From contig JADCAS010000004.1 of assembly GCA_020401865.1 (NCBI GenBank), positions 434,001 to 498,000 of the forward strand: a stretch of 64,000 bases of DNA, in the 5' to 3' direction. The stretch comes from Phenylobacterium sp. (GTDB lineage Bacteria > Pseudomonadota > Alphaproteobacteria > Caulobacterales > Caulobacteraceae). The translations under genes were made by a program, and so were the position numbers. Each line of letters opens with the position of its first letter. Within the stretch, counting starts at the first letter, position 1. The notes below the pieces were generated by a model. It had not been told where the DNA came from, made no database searches, and was given only the letters and a program-made list of their open reading frames with translations. Positions 16,211 to 23,731 of this stretch are shown piece after piece.

Positions 16211-18151
16211 TCAGGCGGCCTCGGGAAGGGCCCCAGCCAGACTCTGCGGGGCGACCGCAGGCGCCGCGCGGCGCTCGCGCGCGGGGCGCGGGACGAGGTC
16301 CAGTTCCTCGGGCGTCAGGAGGAAACCCGCCCGCCGCGCCGCAGCGCCGATCATGGTCCGGGACCCCAGGAGGGAGATGGCGGGCGCCGCCAGCAAGGGC
16401 AGGACGATGGGCAGGAAGACCAGGGTCAGGTCCGGGCGCGCCAGCAGGGCGGCGGCGAAGACCACACCGGCGCGGACCTCCCAGGCGTGGGCCGCGAAGG
16501 CCTCGGACCACCGCATCCGCCCGGCCTCGCGCTGCTGGGGCCGCCAGCCGGAGTCCCGGCCGGAGAAGATCTCGATCAGCATGCGGGTATGGCTGACCAT
16601 CATGATGGGCGCCATGACCATGGACATGACCATCTCGAGGGCCACGCCGGGCAGGATGAAGCCGGCGCCGCCGAAGGCCTCGCGGTCGCGCCGGCGACCC
16701 AGCGCCAGGAGGCTGCCGAACAGCTTGGGCCCGAACAGCAGGAACCAGGACAGGGCGGCCATCCAGATAACGACAAGGCCGTCCTGCCGGGGCTCCACGA
16801 TGGTGCGCCAGCCGTGCAGGGTGGAGATTTCCAGCAGGCGCGGCTCCGTCTGGAACTGGATGACCAGGCCGGTCAGGAGGGCCAGGAACCAGAGGGGTGA
16901 GGCCAGGTAGGCCATGACGCCGATCAGCATCTGGAGCCGGCTCATGGGATGGAGACCCGCCGCCGTCAGCAGGCGAATATGCTGCATGTTGCCCTGGCAC
17001 CAGCGGCGGTCGCGGGCCAGGAAGGCCTGCAGGCCGGGGGGCGCCTCTTCATAGCTTCCGGGCAGGGCGCCGGTCATGTGCACGCTCCACCCCTGGCGGC
17101 GCAGATAGGCGGCCTCGACGGAGTCATGGCTCATCACATGGCCGCCCAGGGGCTTGCGGCCGGGCAGGACCGGAAGCCCGCAGGACTCGGCGAAGGCGCG
17201 GACACGGACAATGGCGTTGTGGCCGAAGTAGGCCGACTCCGGGCCGGTCCACCAGGCCAGGCCCGTGGCGGCCACGCGCCCGTAGAGCCGGACCCCGAAC
17301 TGCTGGACGCGCTGGTAGAGGGTCTCGGCGTTGATGATGGCCGGCGCGGTCTGGATCAGGCCCGCCCTCGGATTGCGCTCCATGGCGTCGACCAGGTGCA
17401 GGAGGGTGTCGCCGGACATCAGGCTGTCGGCGTCGAGGATGACCATGTGCGGATAGGCGCCGCCGAACCTGCGGACCCAGTCGGCGATGTTTCCCGCCTT
17501 GCGCTCCGTATTGGTCTCGCGGCGGCGGTAGAAGGTCCGGCAGGCGGCGCTCAGGCGGAAGCTGTGGAAGGCGGCCCATTCGGCTTCCGCCGCCTCGGGG
17601 CAGGTGGAGTCGGACAGGATGAAGAGGTCGAAGGCGCCGGCGGCGTCGAGATCCCGGAGGCCCTGGTCGATCCGCGCCAGGCGGGCGAAGGCGGCGCTGG
17701 CGTCCTCGTTGTAGAGGGGCATCAGCAGCGCCGTGCGGACCAGGGGCCGTCTCGGATGCTCCGGGAACTCGAAGTGGTCCCGGTCGCCGCGGACGATCTG
17801 CAGGACCAGGCCGGCGAAGGCGCTGCAGAACCACCCCGACAGCGGAATGATCAGGGCCGAGAACAGGCAAAGGGCGATGATCTCGAGGGCCGTGAAGCCG
17901 TCCTCCGCATAGACCCTCGCAGGGGTCAGGAAGGCGAGGAGGGAGAGCCCCAGGGTCGCAGTCAGCATGACTGTCCGGCGCAGGGCCAGACCGCGGGGGC
18001 GGGGGACAGGCGGCGGCGCGCCGTCCTCGGCCAGACCGTGCCGGGGCATGTCCAGGGGGGCCTCAGCGGGAAGCCAGACGCGCACGGGCGCTTCGCTGGT
18101 CCAGACGCCGTCCGCGGACGCGCCGAACTCCCTGCTGCGAAGACCGTCCAT
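16211..18151 (-). CDS. opgH: osmoregulated periplasmic glucan glucosyltransferase (OpgH/MdoH)
   Basis: Inner-membrane GT2 glucosyltransferase of 646 residues that makes the beta-1,2-linked backbone of osmoregulated periplasmic glucans from UDP-glucose. It shows two N-terminal membrane segments (about 60-125), TALLMPLYNEDASAAF, FILSDSTCPEAAEAEW, VILDADSLMSGDTLLHLVDA (DxD), GHVMSHDSVEAAYLRRQGW and the acceptor motif LARDRRWCQGNMQH, followed by a C-terminal membrane region. This order is specific for MdoH. It lacks an adjacent opgG, which is usually upstream. An inverted repeat lies in its promoter region (18202-18235). Confidence 0.93.
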   Translation of the reverse strand: MDGLRSREFGASADGVWTSEAPVRVWLPAEAPLDMPRHGLAEDGAPPPVPRPRGLALRRTVMLTATLGLSLLAFLTPARVYAEDGFTALEIIALCLFSALIIPLSGWFCSAFAGLVLQIVRGDRDHFEFPEHPRRPLVRTALLMPLYNEDASAAFARLARIDQGLRDLDAAGAFDLFILSDSTCPEAAEAEWAAFHSFRLSAACRTFYRRRETNTERKAGNIADWVRRFGGAYPHMVILDADSLMSGDTLLHLVDAMERNPRAGLIQTAPAIINAETLYQRVQQFGVRLYGRVAATGLAWWTGPESAYFGHNAIVRVRAFAESCGLPVLPGRKPLGGHVMSHDSVEAAYLRRQGWSVHMTGALPGSYEEAPPGLQAFLARDRRWCQGNMQHIRLLTAAGLHPMSRLQMLIGVMAYLASPLWFLALLTGLVIQFQTEPRLLEISTLHGWRTIVEPRQDGLVVIWMAALSWFLLFGPKLFGSLLALGRRRDREAFGGAGFILPGVALEMVMSMVMAPIMMVSHTRMLIEIFSGRDSGWRPQQREAGRMRWSEAFAAHAWEVRAGVVFAAALLARPDLTLVFLPIVLPLLAAPAISLLGSRTMIGAAARRAGFLLTPEELDLVPRPARERRAAPAVAPQSLAGALPEAA

Positions 18152-18201
18152 CGCGCCGCGCCGCTCCCTCGCTCCGCCCCTGAAGGCAGAGGATCACAAA
18201 C

Positions 18202-18235
18202 CCGTTATGTTGCAGCGGCGCATATGCAATAACGG
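18202..18235. promoter_or_regulatory. inverted repeat in the opgH upstream region
   Basis: CCGTTA-TG-TTGCA (18202-18214) faces TGCAA-TAACGG (18225-18235): 11 paired bases with a two-base offset and a 10-base centre. It lies 51 bases before the opgH ATG, in the only intergenic DNA here (18152-18312). It is a candidate operator; the binding protein is unknown. Confidence 0.35.
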
Positions 18236-18312
18236 AAACGTGAACGCAAGCCTGCATGAACTTCGGGCGGCGTTATCGGGCGGGCGCCCGGTTTCCGGGC
18301 GCCGGGCCCTGG

Positions 18313-18951
18313 TCAGGCTTCCGACTCGGCCTTGGCCATGATCAGGAGGCGACGCTCCAGGGCGTAGGCGGCGATGCCGGTCCAACCCACAAGGACGATG
18401 GCGAAGGCCCGTTCCCACCAGCCGACATTGTCGTCGTTGACCAGTCCCTTGAAGATCAGGTGCTTGGTCAGGACCGTCAGGATGGCCATGACGACAAAGA
18501 CCGCAAGGAGGAAGATCCGGAGCCGGCCCATGCCTTCGATCCGCCTCAGGGCCCAGACCATGGCCAGGGGCGCGATCTGGATGCCCAGGCCGAGGTTGAT
18601 GGCCAGGTGCCGCGGGTCCGGCCAGGGATAGAGGCTGGAGAGGACCAGGCCCACGCCCGCAAGCCCGAAGCAGAGGGCGATGATCGCGGCGGAGATCCGC
18701 GCCCCGCCGAGGGCCAGGACGGACAGGGCGAAGCCGATGCCCGCCACACCCGCTCCGGCCCCGGAGACCAGCACGCCGACATTGAAGATAGCGGGATGGG
18801 GCGCAGCCTCGCCGCCGAGTTCGCTGATGTATTGGGTGGCGTGATCAAAGCCAGGCCAGGTGAGGGCCGCGACGCCCACGCTGACATAGGCCAGGATCGG
18901 CGAGGCGATCCCGATCCACAGGAGGAAACGGCGGCGGCGGAACCGGGTCAT
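18313..18951 (-). CDS. DUF998 family membrane protein
   Basis: Integral membrane protein of 212 residues with about six hydrophobic helices. The pattern FDHATQYISELGGEAAPHPA (Y-I-S-E-L-G) in the first periplasmic loop is the hallmark of DUF998 proteins, whose function is not established. Its start overlaps the stop of the acyltransferase gene by four bases (18948-18951), so they are one transcript. By position it might act with the acyltransferase on an envelope polysaccharide or lipid, but nothing in the sequence shows this. Confidence 0.82.
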   Translation of the reverse strand: MTRFRRRRFLLWIGIASPILAYVSVGVAALTWPGFDHATQYISELGGEAAPHPAIFNVGVLVSGAGAGVAGIGFALSVLALGGARISAAIIALCFGLAGVGLVLSSLYPWPDPRHLAINLGLGIQIAPLAMVWALRRIEGMGRLRIFLLAVFVVMAILTVLTKHLIFKGLVNDDNVGWWERAFAIVLVGWTGIAAYALERRLLIMAKAESEA

Positions 18952-20072
18952 GTCGGCCTCGGGCTCGGACGCAGGCCCCAGAGCGGGCGCAGGAAGCCGA
19001 TGCGCCGCACAACCTCGTAGACCGCCAGGCTGCCGCCCAGGGTGATCAGGACGAGGAGAGAGGCTTCAGCGCCCACGGGCAGGCCCCAGGGCTTGAGGAG
19101 ATGGGCGGCGATGACCAGCAGGGTCTGGTGCGCAAGGTAGCAGGGGAAGACAGCGTCGGTCAGGTAGCGCAGGGCCGGGCCGTCCGCACCCCGGAGGAGC
19201 CGGCTGCCAAAGCCCAGCACCGCACAGATCGTCGCCCACTGGTAGATGGCGAAGACCAGGTTCGCCGGCGCAGCTGGGGGATGGTCCACCGGCTGGGACA
19301 GAAGGATCAGGGCCGGCAGGCTGACCACCGCCACAGCCAGGGACGTCCAGCGCATCCGCTCGAAGCGGGTCCACACATCCTCGCGCAGAGCCAGCAGGAA
19401 GCCGGTCAGGAAGACGCCGAGGGACATGGCGTGGTTGTAGGGGTCGTCGGTGATATGGTTGGTCAGGCCCGCCCAGGGAAAGACCAGGAGACGCAGCAAG
19501 GCCAAGTAGATCATCGGGACGACCAGGAGTCTTCCACCGGCCAGGAGACGCCCCAGTCCCGCCTCGAGGCGGTCGAACAGCCGGGGGGATGTGGCCAGGG
19601 CCAGCGCCGCCAGGCTGTAGACCGTGATGTAGAGCACGAACCATATGTGATTCAGGGGGACCCCGTCCCAAAGCCCGGCGGGGCTGAACTCGGACAGCCA
19701 CCAGGTCCAGAGGTCGCCCGAGAAGCTCCCCTTCTCCATGGCCTCGATCCAGGACTGCGGCGGCACGAGGACCAGGACACCGAACAGCAGGGGCGGGACC
19801 AGCCGCTCCAGCCTCTGACGGAAGGCCTGGGCCGGCGGGGTCTTCCGGACCATGAACCTCAGGGCGATACCGGACACCATGAAGAGCAGGGTCAGCCGCC
19901 AGGGGTTGGTGACCAGGGCCGCCAGACCCAGGGCCTCGATGGTGTGGGGGCTATGTACATGCCAGTCCCACGGCGCATAGACCAGGCCGACATGATAGAG
20001 GATCAGCACGCCGAAGGCGGCGATGCGGATCCAGTCGATGTCCGCGCGGCGCTGTGAGGGGACCGGAGTCAC
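18948..20072 (-). CDS. acyltransferase family 3 membrane protein (OpgC-like)
   Basis: Membrane acyltransferase of 374 residues with about ten helices. The N-terminal ADIDWIRIAAFGVLILYHVG and FMVSGIALRFMVRKTPP, with the conserved His in ILYHVG and the arginine after the second helix, are typical of acyltransferase-3 proteins that acylate sugars in the envelope. The LNHIWFVLYITVYSLAAL segment is like that of glucan biosynthesis protein C (OpgC/MdoC), which succinylates periplasmic glucans. The nearby opgH makes that role attractive, but related proteins modify other glycans. First gene of a two-gene operon with DUF998. Confidence 0.82.
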   Translation of the reverse strand: MTPVPSQRRADIDWIRIAAFGVLILYHVGLVYAPWDWHVHSPHTIEALGLAALVTNPWRLTLLFMVSGIALRFMVRKTPPAQAFRQRLERLVPPLLFGVLVLVPPQSWIEAMEKGSFSGDLWTWWLSEFSPAGLWDGVPLNHIWFVLYITVYSLAALALATSPRLFDRLEAGLGRLLAGGRLLVVPMIYLALLRLLVFPWAGLTNHITDDPYNHAMSLGVFLTGFLLALREDVWTRFERMRWTSLAVAVVSLPALILLSQPVDHPPAAPANLVFAIYQWATICAVLGFGSRLLRGADGPALRYLTDAVFPCYLAHQTLLVIAAHLLKPWGLPVGAEASLLVLITLGGSLAVYEVVRRIGFLRPLWGLRPSPRPT

Positions 20073-20128
20073 GGACCCTCCTATGCGACGGGGAGGGCCC
20101 GCCTGTCCATGCCGACCGGCGTCCGGCT

Positions 20129-20722
20129 TCAGGCGAAGTCGCGGGCGAGCTCGGCGCGGGTCGCCGGCGTCAGGACCGCCATGTGAGCGTAGGCCTCGTG
20201 GTCGCTGCCGACCAGGACCTGGACGCCCGGCGAGCGGAAGACCGCCTTCTGGGCCTCGGTCAGGGGGAAGTGCAGGAAGTGTACGGACGAAGTTTTGCCG
20301 TCCTCACGGGTTCGTTCGACATCGCCGTCCTGAACGCCGTAGATCTTCTCTTCGCCGACCTGGAGGTAGAGGTGGTCCTCAACGCCGCCCAATCGGGCCA
20401 GGGTCGCGGCCCGGCGCACCGGGTCCTCGATCTCGAACATGACGGTGGCGACCAGCTCTGAGCCCTGCGGCACCAGCGGGTTGTAGGCCGCGAGCTCGTC
20501 CGCGACCTGAGCGGCCCCGCCCTTCTCGATCAGGAGCATCTCCTGGATCTGGAAGAGCATCGTCTCATAAGTCTCGAAGTAGAATGAGCAGACCGGGCCG
20601 AGGTCGACCCGGCGCAGGCGCTTCAGGGGTAGCAGGGCCGAGCGGCGCGCCTTGCGCTGCTCGGCGAATTCAGCGTCGGGGATGATGTCTGCCGGCGTAA
20701 TGCGGCGCAGGGCGGCGGGCAT
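20129..20722 (-). CDS. DUF3501 family protein
   Basis: Cytoplasmic protein of 197 residues matching the DUF3501 pattern: RITPADIIPDAEFAEQRKAR, FYFETYETMLFQIQEMLLIE, AYNPLVPQGSELVATVMFEI and VHFLHFPLTEAQK. Function unknown. It begins two bases after the stop of the Fe-S oxidoreductase gene and so is translated from the same message; the same trio with rubrerythrin recurs in other bacteria to my knowledge, which suggests a shared role in peroxide or electron-transfer chemistry. No cofactor-binding motif is visible. Confidence 0.85.
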   Translation of the reverse strand: MPAALRRITPADIIPDAEFAEQRKARRSALLPLKRLRRVDLGPVCSFYFETYETMLFQIQEMLLIEKGGAAQVADELAAYNPLVPQGSELVATVMFEIEDPVRRAATLARLGGVEDHLYLQVGEEKIYGVQDGDVERTREDGKTSSVHFLHFPLTEAQKAVFRSPGVQVLVGSDHEAYAHMAVLTPATRAELARDFA

Positions 20723-20724
20723 GG

Positions 20725-22092
20725 TCAGAGGACTCCGTAGGCTCGGGCGAAGATTTCGATGGGATGAGACTGGCGGGGCTGGGGACCGCTGGCGGTCGCC
20801 TCCTCGTCCGCCAGAAGCTGTCCGATGTGCTTGCAGGCCAGGGGGCAGTCCGAGCAGAGCTCGGCGGAGCCCTTCTGAGCGACCTGCCTGGCCGTGGGTC
20901 TTCCGACCTTCACGGCGAGGGGTCGGGTCGACTTCATCACCCCGAAGGTGCCGCCGTGTCCCGAGCAGCGCTCGACGATCTCGACCTGGGTGTCGGGGAT
21001 CAGCTTGAGCATGTCGGCGGAGCGCGCGCCCATGTTCTGGGCCCGGGCGTGACAGGAGTGGTGCACGGTGATCCCACCCTCGACGGGGGTCAGGCCGGGG
21101 GCCAGGCCCAGGTCCCGGTTCAGGTCGACAATGTACTGGCAGATGTCGCGGGTGGCGGCCCCGAGCTTCGCGACCGCGGCGTTCTCCGGCAGGATCAGCG
21201 GCCACTCGAACTTCATCATCAGGCCGCAGGACGCCGTCAGGGCCACGACCTCGTAACCCTGGTCGATGTAGGGCTCGAAGACGGCGGCGACGCGGGCGGC
21301 CTTGCCGGCCACGCCCGCAAGGTCCCCGCCTTCCAGCTGAGGCATGCCGCAGCATTCAGGATAGACGACCTTGGCCTCGATGCCCTGGCGCGCCAGGACC
21401 CGGGCGGCGGCGACGCCGGTGTCGGGGCCGTTGTACTCCACCGAGCATGTCGAGTAGATCGCCACCTTACGCTTGCCAAAGGCCGGACCCGCCGGGTCGG
21501 GCGGGACCGGGGTCGGCAGAAGGTCGCTCGCGGTCTTGCCGTAGTACTTCGGCAGTTCGGCCTCGGCGTCGATCTCGGCGATGGCGTCCAGCAGCTTGCG
21601 GATCGGGGTGTTCTTGCGGGCCGTGCCCCAGTTGGCGATGCGGGCGAGCGGCTTGGCCAGCCGGCCATTGCGATCGGTCTTGCCCAGCTCGTCCCGCACG
21701 AAGCTCTTTTCGCCGGCCCGGCGCTTGGCGGCCCGGTAGCGCAGGATCAGGTGGGGGATGTCGATATCGAACTCGTGCGGCGGAACGTAGGGGCACTTGG
21801 TGAGGAAGCACATGTCGCACAAGGTGCAGGCTTCATCGACCTTGGCGTACTCACTCTTGGGAACGCTGTCGAGTTCACCGGTCTTGGACTCATCGATCAG
21901 GTCGAAGAGCCGGGGGAAGCTGTCGCACAGGTTGAAGCAGCGCCGGCAGGTGTGACAGACGTCGAACTGCCGCTCCATCTCGGCCTCGACGGCCGCGAGA
22001 TCGTAATAGGCCTCGTCGCGCCACTCGATGGGGTGGCGGAAGGGGGCGTCCAGACTGCCCTCACGGGCGGCGGGCTTCTTCGTGTCCGACAT
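20725..22092 (-). CDS. (Fe-S)-binding oxidoreductase with two 4Fe-4S motifs and CCG domains (GlpC/HdrD-like)
   Basis: Electron-transfer protein of 455 residues. Two ferredoxin-like clusters are ligated by C46/C49/C52/C56 (CHTCRRCFNLCDSFP) and C89/C92/C95/C100 (CTLCDMCFLTKCPYVPP). The C-terminal half holds two CCG-type cysteine motifs: CSVEYNGPDTG with PECCGMPQLEGGD, and HHSCHARAQNMG with VERCSGHGGTFG. This layout is found in GlpC, glycolate oxidase GlcF and heterodisulfide reductase subunits. It is co-transcribed with rubrerythrin (upstream) and DUF3501 (downstream), so it may pass electrons to rubrerythrin, which here lacks its own rubredoxin domain. That link is inference. Confidence 0.9.
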   Translation of the reverse strand: MSDTKKPAAREGSLDAPFRHPIEWRDEAYYDLAAVEAEMERQFDVCHTCRRCFNLCDSFPRLFDLIDESKTGELDSVPKSEYAKVDEACTLCDMCFLTKCPYVPPHEFDIDIPHLILRYRAAKRRAGEKSFVRDELGKTDRNGRLAKPLARIANWGTARKNTPIRKLLDAIAEIDAEAELPKYYGKTASDLLPTPVPPDPAGPAFGKRKVAIYSTCSVEYNGPDTGVAAARVLARQGIEAKVVYPECCGMPQLEGGDLAGVAGKAARVAAVFEPYIDQGYEVVALTASCGLMMKFEWPLILPENAAVAKLGAATRDICQYIVDLNRDLGLAPGLTPVEGGITVHHSCHARAQNMGARSADMLKLIPDTQVEIVERCSGHGGTFGVMKSTRPLAVKVGRPTARQVAQKGSAELCSDCPLACKHIGQLLADEEATASGPQPRQSHPIEIFARAYGVL

Positions 22093-22121
22093 GGCGCAGG
22101 CTCCAGGCAGTGGATGCGAAA

Positions 22122-22151
22122 CCGGCGGCGGGCCTTGCGGCCCGCCGCCGG
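22122..22151 (-). promoter_or_regulatory. strong intercistronic stem-loop between rubrerythrin and Fe-S genes
   Basis: Perfect 13-bp GC stem, CCGGCGGCGGGCC (22122-22134) and GGCCCGCCGCCGG (22139-22151), with a four-base loop. On the minus transcript it is followed by only three U residues, so it is more likely an mRNA-stability or partial-termination element than a full terminator. It would raise rubrerythrin output over the downstream genes. Confidence 0.6.
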
Positions 22152-22172
22152 CGCATCGTCAGTCCCGAGGGA

Positions 22173-22589
22173 TCAGGAAAGGGACTCAAGGGCGCGCTGG
22201 AAGCGGCCGGCATGAGACTTTTCAGCCTTCGCCAGGGTCTCGAACCAGTCGGCGATCTCGTCGAAGCCTTCCTCGCGGGCGGTCCGGGCCATGCCGGGGT
22301 ACATGTCGGTATACTCGTGGGTCTCGCCGGCGATGGAGGCCTTCAGGTTGGCCTCAGTGCCGCCGATCGGCAGGCCCGTGGCGGGATCGCCGACGGCTTC
22401 CATGAATTCCAGGTGGCCGTGGGCGTGGCCGGTCTCGCCTTCAGCTGTCGAGCGGAACACGGCGGCGACGTCATTGTAGCCTTCCACGTCAGCCTTCTGG
22501 GCGAAATAGAGGTAGCGGCGGTTCGCCTGGCTCTCGCCGGCGAAGGCGTCCTTCAGGTTTTGCAGGGTCTTGCTGGTCGCGAGGCTCAT
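22173..22589 (-). CDS. rubrerythrin (diiron domain only)
   Basis: Ferritin-like diiron protein of 138 residues that reduces hydrogen peroxide. Metal-ligand motifs are [51 protein letters not shown] and [12 protein letters not shown] (two ExxH motifs plus flanking Glu residues). The C-terminal rubredoxin Cys4 domain of classical rubrerythrins is absent, so an outside electron donor is needed; the adjacent Fe-S oxidoreductase is a candidate. It is the first gene of the operon, and its own upstream region (22590-22815) is shared with the divergent VOC gene. Confidence 0.93.
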   Translation of the reverse strand: MSLATSKTLQNLKDAFAGESQANRRYLYFAQKADVEGYNDVAAVFRSTAEGETGHAHGHLEFMEAVGDPATGLPIGGTEANLKASIAGETHEYTDMYPGMARTAREEGFDEIADWFETLAKAEKSHAGRFQRALESLS

Positions 22590-22815
22590 CTGGGTCTCCA
22601 GGGCTGGGACGCCGACGTGCGGCGTCAGGGTCGACCGGCCGCGTAGGGGCGGCGGTTCAGGATCCTCCTAAGCCCGACCTCTGCATAGGGCAAACTGGAA
22701 GAATTTATGATCAGCATAGGTTGCGCCAATGCCAAGACCGGCGCCCTTGCCAGTCGGCTGCAGCAGGATCAGGTTTCCTCCGCACCCGCCGCCCGGGACA
22801 AGGGGAGAGACAGGC

Positions 22816-23592
22816 ATGACCATCCAGCTGAGACAGATCGCCCTGGTTGCCGCGAAGCTCGAGCCGGTGCTGCAGGACCTGGAGGCGGTGTTCGGACTTG
22901 CCCGCGCCTACATCGATCCCGGGGTCGCCACCTTCGGCCTTGAGAACACGCTGATGCCGGTGGGCAGGAACTTCTTCGAAGTGGTGGCGCCGGTTCAGGA
23001 GAATACGGCGGCGGGCCGGTACCTCGACCGACGCGGTGGTGACGGCGGCTACATGGTCATCACCCAGACCCCCACCCTGGCGGAGCTGGAGGCCGTCCGC
23101 GCGCAAGCCGCCGCCGCGGGCGTGCGCGTGGCCTGGGAGTCGGCCCGCCGAGGGTGGACCCTGATCCAGCTGCATCCCGGCGACCTGAAGACAACCTTTC
23201 TGGACGTGGAGTGGGACGAGCACGGCGATCTCTCCGGCCCCTGGCCGCCTGCGGGCGGGACGGGATGGGAGGACAAGGTCCGGCAGGACCTGGTGGTCGA
23301 CTTCACCGGCGTGGAGCTGCAGGCGGACGATCCCGACCAGGCGGCCCGCCTGTGGAGCGCCGTCACCGGGGCGCCGGTGGATACCGCCGGGGGCGTTCCG
23401 GAGGTTCGCCTGAACAACGCTGTCCTGAAGTTTGTCGCTCCCGCCGATGGTCGGGGTCCCGGACTTTCGGCCGTCGACCTGACCGTCCGGGACGTGTCGG
23501 CGATCCTGCAGCGGGCCCGGGCCCGGGGTTTGCCCGCCGCGGGTCAGACGGTGGAGGTCTGTGGCGTCCGCTTTCACCTGAACACCGCCTGA
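22816..23592 (+). CDS. VOC/glyoxalase-like superfamily protein
   Basis: 258 residues with two glyoxalase-like halves: LRQIALVAAKLEPVLQDLEA with LENTLMPVGRNFFEVVAPVQ, and a second half FTGVELQADDPDQAARLWSA with VRLNNAVLKFVAPADGRG. The pattern 'H/Q-I-A-L-V-A..L' at the start and 'xEVVxP' fit a VOC fold, but the usual metal ligands are not all evident: the first-strand position has Q, not H. The role may be binding rather than catalysis. The start ATG 22816 has AGGGGAGAG upstream. It is transcribed away from the rubrerythrin operon. Confidence 0.72.
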   Translation: MTIQLRQIALVAAKLEPVLQDLEAVFGLARAYIDPGVATFGLENTLMPVGRNFFEVVAPVQENTAAGRYLDRRGGDGGYMVITQTPTLAELEAVRAQAAAAGVRVAWESARRGWTLIQLHPGDLKTTFLDVEWDEHGDLSGPWPPAGGTGWEDKVRQDLVVDFTGVELQADDPDQAARLWSAVTGAPVDTAGGVPEVRLNNAVLKFVAPADGRGPGLSAVDLTVRDVSAILQRARARGLPAAGQTVEVCGVRFHLNTA

Positions 23593-23731
23593 AGCCCGCC
23601 CCCCAGCCAGGCGCCCGCGACGGAAATCCGGGGGCCCGGCGTTTCACTTTCCGTCTTCGGCCCCCATCTGGCCGTCTGAGCCGTCCTGGCCTTGGCTGAC
23701 CTGGCCTGGGCGTCCGGCGGGTGGAGTCGCC

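Noticed and set aside
22700..22730. TATGATCAGCATA in the rubrerythrin/VOC divergent region as an operator
   Set aside because: Only four-base arms; could easily occur by chance in this AT-richer stretch.
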